Source of the DNA: Burkholderia sp. BCC1644
Lineage (GTDB): Bacteria > Pseudomonadota > Gammaproteobacteria > Burkholderiales > Burkholderiaceae
DNA: 64,000 nucleotides
Assembly: GCF_902833225.1 (NCBI RefSeq)
Contig: NZ_CADFEI010000018.1
Span: 1-64,000, forward strand
Direction of reading: 5' to 3'
The position numbers and the translations under genes are program-made. Positions 56,775-64,000 of the stretch are shown here, in pieces; position 1 is the stretch's first letter; the number at the start of each line of letters is the position of its first letter. The notes under the pieces are model-generated. The model ran no database searches and had not been told where the DNA came from. It was given only the letters and a program-made list of their open reading frames with translations.

Positions 56775-57734
56775 ATGACGCTGACTGAATTGAAATACAT
56801 CGTCGCGGTCGCGCGCGAACGGCATTTCGGCCGTGCGGCCGAAGCCTGCTTCGTGAGCCAGCCGACGCTGTCGGTGGCGATCAAGAAGCTTGAAGACGAG
56901 CTCAACGTGCAGATTTTCGAGCGCGGCGCGAGCGAAGTGAGCGTGACGCCGATCGGTGACCAGATCGTCACGCAGGCGCAGCGCGTGCTCGAGCAGACTT
57001 TCGCGATCAAGGAGATCGCGAAGCAGGGCAAGGACCCGCTGGTCGGCCCGTTCCGCCTCGGCGTGATCTACACGATCGGGCCGTACCTGCTGCCGACGCT
57101 CGTCAAGCAAATGATCCAGCGTGTCCCGCAGATGCCGTTGATGCTGCAGGAGAACTACACGCTGAAGCTGCTCGAACTGCTGAAGCAGGGCGAGATCGAC
57201 GCCGCGATCATGGCGCTGCCGTTCCCGGAAACCGGCCTGATGGTGCGTCCGCTGTACGACGAGCCGTTCGTCGTCGCGCTGCCGGCCGGCCATCCGTGGG
57301 AGAAGCGCGAGGAAATCGACGCCGAGGACCTGAAGCAGGAAACCATGCTGCTGCTCGGCAACGGCCATTGCTTCCGCGATCACGTGCTCGGCGTGTGCCC
57401 GGAACTGATGCGCTTCTCGCAGACGGCCGACGGCATCCAGAAGACCTTCGAGGGCTCGTCGCTCGAAACCATTCGCCACATGGTCGCGAGCGGCGTCGGC
57501 ATCACGGTGCTGCCGCGGATGTCGGTCGCCGAGGTCGGCCCGCGCGCGAACGGTCCCGATGCCGAACTGCTGTCGTACGTGCCGTTCAACGAACCCGTGC
57601 CCGACCGCCGCGTGGTGCTCGTGTGGCGCAAGAGCTTCACGCGGATGCCGGCGATCGACGCGATCAGCGACGCGATTTCCGCGTGCGACCTGCCGGGCGT
57701 CGCGAAGCTCGACATGCCGGCCACGATGAACTGA
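56775..57734 (+). CDS. oxyR: Hydrogen peroxide-inducible regulator OxyR
   Basis: LysR-type peroxide sensor of 319 residues. The helix-turn-helix is in HFGRAAEACFVSQPTLSVAI. The two redox cysteines fall at exactly the E. coli positions, Cys199 (LLLGNGHCF) and Cys208 (HVLGVCPEL), so peroxide sensing by a disulfide is expected. The start at 56775 has no Shine-Dalgarno sequence and lies directly after a candidate OxyR site. It is upstream of the katG-dps cluster, its usual targets. Confidence 0.97.
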   Translation: MTLTELKYIVAVARERHFGRAAEACFVSQPTLSVAIKKLEDELNVQIFERGASEVSVTPIGDQIVTQAQRVLEQTFAIKEIAKQGKDPLVGPFRLGVIYTIGPYLLPTLVKQMIQRVPQMPLMLQENYTLKLLELLKQGEIDAAIMALPFPETGLMVRPLYDEPFVVALPAGHPWEKREEIDAEDLKQETMLLLGNGHCFRDHVLGVCPELMRFSQTADGIQKTFEGSSLETIRHMVASGVGITVLPRMSVAEVGPRANGPDAELLSYVPFNEPVPDRRVVLVWRKSFTRMPAIDAISDAISACDLPGVAKLDMPATMN

Positions 57735-57767
57735 GCGCGTGCTGCACGCACGTGTGGCAGCATGATG

Positions 57768-57797
57768 AACGGGGTCTTGCGACCCCGTTTATTTTTC
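57768..57797 (+). terminator. Terminator of oxyR
   Basis: The stem AACGGGGTC/GACCCCGTT with loop TTGC is followed by a T-rich tail (TTATTTTT). Confidence 0.9.
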
Positions 57798-57805
57798 CCT
57801 ATCAC

Positions 57806-57853
57806 ATAGATAAAATTTATTAAATTCAATTAGTCGATAGATGTAAATACAAT
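57806..57853 (+). promoter_or_regulatory. Candidate OxyR site and promoter of the katG leader
   Basis: ATAGATAAAATTTAT (57806-57820) fits the OxyR half-site at every fixed position but one. After seven bases a weaker half-site (57828-57842) follows. TACAAT (57848-57853) with TTCAAT (57825-57830) at 17 bases gives a weak promoter, as is normal for OxyR-activated genes. The predicted transcript would start near 57860 and run through two short ORFs before katG. Confidence 0.65.
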
Positions 57854-57923
57854 CGTCTACATGGATCGGCGTCATGTCGGCGTCCGATTTGCACGTGGAA
57901 TGCAAGCGTCAAAGGAGGATGTC

Positions 57924-58061
57924 ATGATGCGGTCGGTATTGCAGCACGCGCAGCGGAACATCCCGTCGCGCGACGCGGTCGTACATCGCGCCAGGGCGGC
58001 GGTTCGCAGCCTGCGTCCGATTGCGTTCGCGTATCTGGCGGACCGTGTGTATGGTGGGTGA
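57924..58061 (+). CDS. Small basic ORF in the katG leader (first)
   Basis: A 45-residue ORF starting [20 protein letters not shown]. Its main support is a very strong ribosome binding site, AAAGGAGG, six bases before the ATG, and its place right behind the candidate OxyR promoter. The product is basic, rich in Arg and Ala, and has no signal peptide or membrane helix. I do not recognise it. It could be a small stress protein or a leader peptide. A longer in-frame start at 57861 has no such site. Confidence 0.5.
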   Translation: MMRSVLQHAQRNIPSRDAVVHRARAAVRSLRPIAFAYLADRVYGG

Positions 58062-58127
58062 GCGCCGCCGCACGCCGGTTTCCTGTTCCCCCGATTCATC
58101 TGCCGTCAAGCCATGAGGGAGCATCGC

Positions 58128-58256
58128 ATGTCCGAAGACTGGAACACCACGCACCTCACCGGCATGACACCTGCCGGCAGCCGCTTCCCCGGGCGCCCCG
58201 CCTGCGGCGCGTCGCGGCGGGAACGCGCGCCGATCGCCACGCACGACATCCCGTAG
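58128..58256 (+). CDS. Small ORF in the katG leader (second)
   Basis: A 42-residue ORF starting [20 protein letters not shown] and ending THDIP. GAGGGAG lies upstream at a usable distance. No domain is recognised; it contains one cysteine. It overlaps nothing and ends about 120 bases before katG. Evidence is only the ribosome binding site and the position, so this call is tentative. Confidence 0.35.
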   Translation: MSEDWNTTHLTGMTPAGSRFPGRPACGASRRERAPIATHDIP

Positions 58257-58301
58257 TACGACAGGAGGACCAACCTGTTCCGTTTCTTATCCCCGCAATG
58301 A

Positions 58302-60563
<2,262 letters not shown>

Positions 60564-60600
60564 ACGTCGCCGCGCGGTAGCGCGGTGAGGCAGTAACGGG

Positions 60601-60630
60601 AAACGGCCGGTCGTCCGACCGGCCGTTTCT
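60601..60630 (+). terminator. Hairpin after katG
   Basis: AAACGGCCGGTC and GACCGGCCGTTT pair perfectly around a four-base loop. The T run is short, so partial read-through into the small ORF and dps is possible. Confidence 0.7.
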
Positions 60631-60665
60631 ACTGGACCATGGATTTCGTTGAAGGAGTGACGATC

Positions 60666-60821
60666 ATGACGCAAATGATATTGAACATGCGCGCCGCACT
60701 GGCGGCGCCGAAGGTGCGGGCGCCGGCCGAGATCGCGCGGTATGTAGTGGGATTCGCGATCGTCATCGGCGGTGTGGCCGAACTGGTGTCACAAGCGCTG
60801 CGCGCGATCGCGGCCGCCTGA
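60666..60821 (+). CDS. Small single-helix membrane protein between katG and dps
   Basis: A 51-residue protein with one hydrophobic segment (YVVGFAIVIGGVAELVSQAL) and basic residues on the N-terminal side (MTQMILNMRAALAAPKVRAP). The ATG at 60666 follows AAGGAG by about nine bases; an in-frame ATG at 60639 has none. I do not recognise a family. Its position suggests a role in, or simple co-transcription with, the peroxide response. Confidence 0.6.
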   Translation: MTQMILNMRAALAAPKVRAPAEIARYVVGFAIVIGGVAELVSQALRAIAAA

Positions 60822-60893
60822 ACGCGGCGCGGGGTTGGCAGGCAGACCGATTCGCTTTCGTTGCCTTGGCTCATTGAATAAGGAGTCCGTAGC

Positions 60894-61382
60894 ATGAACG
60901 GGAAGACTCGTGCCACGCCGATCAACATCGGCATCAGCGACAAGGATCGCAAGAAAATCGCGGACGGCCTGTCGCGCCTGCTCGCCGATACGTTCTCGCT
61001 GTACCTGAAGACCCACAATTTCCACTGGAACGTCACGGGGCCGATGTTCAACACGCTGCACCTGATGTTCGAGGCGCAGTACAACGAACTGTGGCTCGCG
61101 GTCGATTCGGTCGCCGAGCGCATCCGTACGCTCGGCGTCGTCGCGCCCGGCACGTTCGCCGATTTCGCGAAACTGTCGTCGGTGCCGGAAGCGAAGGGGG
61201 TGCCGGCCGCCGAGGAGATGATCCGCCAGCTCGTCGAAGGGCACGAAACGGTCGTGCGCACCGCGCGCGACATCTTCCCGATCGCCGACGCGGCGAGCGA
61301 CGAACCGACTGCCGACCTGCTGACGCAGCGCCTGCAGACGCATGAAAAGACCGCGTGGATGCTGCGGTCGCTGCTCGCGTAA
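60894..61382 (+). CDS. dps: DNA-protecting ferritin-like protein Dps
   Basis: A 162-residue Dps: a 12-subunit shell that oxidises and stores iron using peroxide and shields DNA. The ferroxidase residues are seen in [22 protein letters not shown] (His44, His56, with His41 nearby) and [13 protein letters not shown] (Asp71, Glu75). The N-terminus is basic (NGKTRATP), as in Dps that bind DNA. AAGGAG lies eleven bases before the ATG. In B. pseudomallei the katG-dps genes have been reported as linked and OxyR-controlled, which fits the order here. Confidence 0.95.
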   Translation: MNGKTRATPINIGISDKDRKKIADGLSRLLADTFSLYLKTHNFHWNVTGPMFNTLHLMFEAQYNELWLAVDSVAERIRTLGVVAPGTFADFAKLSSVPEAKGVPAAEEMIRQLVEGHETVVRTARDIFPIADAASDEPTADLLTQRLQTHEKTAWMLRSLLA

Positions 61383-61592
61383 GCGCGGCAGGGCCAGGGA
61401 GGGGCGCCCTTCGATCCGGTCTGCCGAGGTGTCGAATCTGTCCCTTGATTGATGCGCGTCGCTGCCCAGCCGCGTGCGGCGGGCCCGGGCGGTGTGTGCG
61501 CGACCGCCGCCAGCCGGCTGTGGGCCGTCCCGACATGACGCGAAGGGCCGCTCGGCTCTAAAATGCCGGGGTTATCTTCCCGGTGCTTCGCC

Positions 61593-62465
61593 ATGCTTGC
61601 CCGCTTTCCCCTGTATCTGCGGCTCGTCCGGATGGACAAGCCGATCGGCAGCCTGCTGCTGCTGTGGCCGACGCTCAACGCGCTGTGGATCGCGTCGGAC
61701 GGCCACCCGCGCTGGCCGTTGCTCGTGATCTTCACGCTCGGCACGCTGCTGATGCGCTCGGCCGGCTGCGCGATGAACGATTACGCCGACCGCGATTTCG
61801 ACCGCCACGTGAAGCGCACGGCCGACCGGCCGCTGACGTCGGGCAAGATCCAGGCATGGGAGGCCGTCGCGATCGCGGTCGGGCTGTCGTTCATCGCGTT
61901 CCTGCTGATCCTGCCGCTGAACACGCTGACGAAGGAGCTGTCCGTCGTCGCGCTGTTCGTCGCGGGCTCGTATCCGTTCATGAAGCGCTTCTTCGCGATT
62001 CCGCAGGCCTATCTGGGCATCGCGTTCGGCTTCGGCATCCCGATGGCGTTCGCGGCCGTGCAGGACACGGTGCCGACGCTCGCGTGGGTGATGCTGGTCG
62101 CGAACATCTTCTGGTCGGTTGCGTACGACACCGAGTATGCGATGGTCGACCGCGACGACGACATCAAGATCGGCATCCGCACGTCCGCGCTGACGTTCGG
62201 CCGCTTCGACGTCGCGGCCGTGATGGCGTGCTATGCGGCGACGCTCGGCATCTACGTGTGGGTCGGCGTGACGCTCGGCTTCGGTCTCGTGTATTGGGCC
62301 GGCTGGGCGGCCGCCGTCGGCTGCGCGCTGTATCACTACACGCTGATCAAGGATCGCGAACGGATGCCGTGCTTCGCGGCATTCCGGCACAACAACTGGC
62401 TCGGCGGCGTGCTGTTCGCGGGGATCGCCGCGCATTACCTGCTGGCGGGTCCGGCGGGCAACTGA
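61593..62465 (+). CDS. ubiA: 4-hydroxybenzoate octaprenyltransferase
   Basis: Attaches the polyprenyl tail to 4-hydroxybenzoate, the first membrane step of ubiquinone synthesis. The 290-residue protein has eight to nine helices, the Asp-rich motif [20 protein letters not shown] and the second motif [19 protein letters not shown]. The start is the ATG at 61593 giving [19 protein letters not shown]; the ATG at 61563 is in frame but adds unconserved residues. TAAAAT (61559-61564) may be a -10. It is followed by a strong terminator. Confidence 0.96.
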   Translation: MLARFPLYLRLVRMDKPIGSLLLLWPTLNALWIASDGHPRWPLLVIFTLGTLLMRSAGCAMNDYADRDFDRHVKRTADRPLTSGKIQAWEAVAIAVGLSFIAFLLILPLNTLTKELSVVALFVAGSYPFMKRFFAIPQAYLGIAFGFGIPMAFAAVQDTVPTLAWVMLVANIFWSVAYDTEYAMVDRDDDIKIGIRTSALTFGRFDVAAVMACYAATLGIYVWVGVTLGFGLVYWAGWAAAVGCALYHYTLIKDRERMPCFAAFRHNNWLGGVLFAGIAAHYLLAGPAGN

Positions 62466-62492
62466 AGCGGTCGCGCGCTGGCGCGCGATGCC

Positions 62493-62523
62493 AACAAAAA
62501 AGCGGCGAGGCCGCTTTTTTGTT
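62493..62523. terminator. Symmetric bidirectional terminator between ubiA and proC
   Basis: AACAAAAAAGCGGC and GCCGCTTTTTTGTT are exact reverse complements around GAG. A and T flanks on both sides let it end transcripts from both converging genes. Confidence 0.92.
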
Positions 62524-62560
62524 GCCGGTGCCGGAAGGGAAGCCCGTGCGGTCGCGGTGC

Positions 62561-63373
62561 TTACGCGCGGCCGAGTTCGTCACCCATTTCCTTCGCACGC
62601 GCTTCGGCCGCGAGCGCGCCGCGCACGATCGCTTCCTTCACGCCTTGCGCGTCGAATGCCGCGAGCGCAGCGGCCGTCGTGCCGCCCTTCGACGTCACGC
62701 GCTCGCGCAGCACGCTTGCCGGCTCGCCCGATTGCGCGGCCAGTTGCGCGGCGCCCGTGAACGTCGCGACCGCGAGCGCGCGGCCCTGTTCGTCGTTCAT
62801 GCCGAGGCGGCGCGCGGCTTCCTGCAGCGCTTCGATGAAATAGAACACGTAAGCGGGGCCGCTGCCCGAAATGGCCGTGACGGCGTCGAGCTGCGATTCG
62901 TCGTCGAACCACACGATCTCGCCGACCGCGCCGAGCACGTTCGATGCGAGTTCGCGGCCCGCCGCGTCGACGCCCGGCAGCGCGGCGAGGCCCGTCACGC
63001 CCATGCCGACCAGCGCGGGCGTGTTGGGCATCGTGCGCACGACGCGTGCGTAGTCGCCGAGCCAGCGCGCGAGATCCGTGCCGCGGATGCCGGCCGCGAT
63101 GCTGATCACGAGCTGCGACGTCAGGTGCGGCGCGAGCGCCTGCGCAACGTCCTTCAGCACCTGCGGCTTCACCGCGAGCACGACCGCGTCGTAACCGGCG
63201 AGCGTCGCGTCGATGGCTGCGCCGGTGCGCACGCCGAACTGCTGAGCGGCGCGCGCGCGCACCTCTTCGTTGACGTCGATGGCATACAGGCCGTCAGCGG
63301 CGACGCCGCGCTTGATCAGGCCGCCGATCAGGGCCGCGGCCATGTTGCCGCCGCCGATGAATGCGATTTTCAT
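62561..63373 (-). CDS. proC: Pyrroline-5-carboxylate reductase
   Basis: Makes proline from pyrroline-5-carboxylate with NAD(P)H. The 270-residue protein starts MKIAFIGGGNMAAALIGGLI (dinucleotide-binding loop), has VVLAVKPQV and VVRTMPNTPALVGMG, and the C-terminal signature AISGSGPAYVFYFIEAL. Start at 63373 is the standard N-terminus; the upstream frame runs into the yggS gap. It follows yggS by 52 bases on the same strand, the common yggS-proC pair. Confidence 0.96.
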   Translation of the reverse strand: MKIAFIGGGNMAAALIGGLIKRGVAADGLYAIDVNEEVRARAAQQFGVRTGAAIDATLAGYDAVVLAVKPQVLKDVAQALAPHLTSQLVISIAAGIRGTDLARWLGDYARVVRTMPNTPALVGMGVTGLAALPGVDAAGRELASNVLGAVGEIVWFDDESQLDAVTAISGSGPAYVFYFIEALQEAARRLGMNDEQGRALAVATFTGAAQLAAQSGEPASVLRERVTSKGGTTAAALAAFDAQGVKEAIVRGALAAEARAKEMGDELGRA

Positions 63374-63425
63374 GATGTCCGAATGAGCGAGTGAGTGAAC
63401 GGTAGGGCGGAAAAGGGTGCGGCGT

Positions 63426-64000
63426 TCAGTGCGAATAATCGCGCGTGCCGAAGATCGCGGTGCCGACGCGCACGATCGTCGCACCTTCGAGCACGGCCGC
63501 GTCGAGATCGGCGGACATGCCCATCGACAGCGTGTCGAGCGGCAGGCCGTCGGCGCGCAACGTGTCGAACAGCGCGCGCAGTGCGCGATGCGGTGCGCGT
63601 TGCGCGTCGGTGTCGCCGGCCGGTTCGGGAATCGCCATCAGGCCGCGCAGCCGCAGCGACGGCAGCGCGGCGACCGCGCGTGCAACGTCGGCCACGTCGG
63701 CCGGCGCGACGCCGCTCTTCGACGCCTCGCCGCTGATGTTCACCTGCACGCACACGTTGAGCGGCGGCAGGTGCGTGGGGCGTTGTTCCGACAGGCGCTG
63801 CGCGATCTTCAGCCGGTCGACCGAATGGACCCAGTCGAAGCGCTCGGCGACCGGGCGTGTCTTGTTCGATTGCAGCGGCCCGATGAAATGCCATTCGAGG
63901 TCCGCGCGCAGTTCGGCGAGCGCGTCGATCTTGTCGATCGATTCCTGCACGTAGTTTTCGCCGAATGCGCGTTGCCCGGCCGCATGCGCGGCGCGCACGT
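63426..64000 (-). CDS. yggS: Pyridoxal phosphate homeostasis protein YggS (N-terminus outside window)
   Basis: The C-terminal 190 or so residues of the YggS/PROSC family are inside the window. The visible part has FGENYVQESIDKI, WHFIGPLQSNKTR, VQVNISGEASKSG, LRGLMAIPEP, LSMGMSADLDAAV and the end VRVGTAIFGTRDY. The PLP-binding lysine is near the N-terminus and lies beyond base 64000. Paired with proC as in many bacteria. Confidence 0.95.
   Translation of the reverse strand, partial: VRAAHAAGQRAFGENYVQESIDKIDALAELRADLEWHFIGPLQSNKTRPVAERFDWVHSVDRLKIAQRLSEQRPTHLPPLNVCVQVNISGEASKSGVAPADVADVARAVAALPSLRLRGLMAIPEPAGDTDAQRAPHRALRALFDTLRADGLPLDTLSMGMSADLDAAVLEGATIVRVGTAIFGTRDYSH

Overview
The window is a GC-rich, densely coded stretch of a Burkholderia chromosome, most likely a Burkholderia cepacia complex chromosome 1. 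This is inferred from gene content, gene order and codon use, not from a database search. Supporting blocks are rplM-rpsI-erpA, the pepP-ubi-dusB-fis-purH-ruvCAB run, queA-tgt-yajC-secDF next to recG-oxyR-katG-dps, and rnpB after pyrC. Nearly all of it is core genome. I see no insertion sequence, prophage, CRISPR array, tRNA or rRNA gene.

Layout. 1-7.0 kb: the tail of a glutamate/aspartate ABC ATPase (gltL), a very large autotransporter (minus strand, GTG start, extended signal peptide) and a YafJ-type amidotransferase. 7.2-9.6 kb: pyrC, a decayed DUF3025 remnant that runs into the rnpB promoter, the RNase P RNA, and an OsmC-family protein. 9.85-11.5 kb: a small RNA candidate with its own promoter, a CUCCUCC loop and a terminator, a small periplasmic protein, then rplM-rpsI. 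11.7-15.9 kb: erpA, anmK, tyrS-dtd and a histidine phosphatase. 15.9-26.4 kb: a ParB-like lipoprotein, an MpaB-family oxygenase, and the long minus-strand series pepP>ubiquinone hydroxylase>dusB>fis>purH>ruvC>ruvA>ruvB.

26.6-39 kb: a GST, a membrane-anchored glutamate-synthase-like protein, nudJ-mnmA, a LysR/nitrilase divergent pair, a WYL regulator with a VOC protein, an ArsR/SRPBCC pair with a palindromic operator, an RlmL-type methyltransferase, and a membrane protein of the so-called site-specific recombinase family. 39.2-48 kb: a four-gene pqiA-pqiA-pqiB-pqiC operon, cytochrome b561 with two YceI proteins, an MHS-family transporter and an S41 protease. 48-64 kb: queA-tgt-yajC-secD-secF, recG, the peroxide-stress cluster oxyR-(two small ORFs)-katG-(small membrane ORF)-dps, ubiA, proC and the partial yggS.

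How they work together: the clearest functional modules are Holliday-junction processing (ruvCAB with recG nearby), protein export (secDF-yajC), tRNA modification (queA-tgt, dusB, mnmA), ubiquinone synthesis (ubiA and an FAD hydroxylase), lipid trafficking (pqi operon) and peroxide defence (oxyR-katG-dps). The least explained parts are the CUCCUCC-loop small RNA near 9.9 kb, the OxyR-like sites and short ORFs with strong ribosome binding sites between oxyR and katG, and the DUF3025 remnant.
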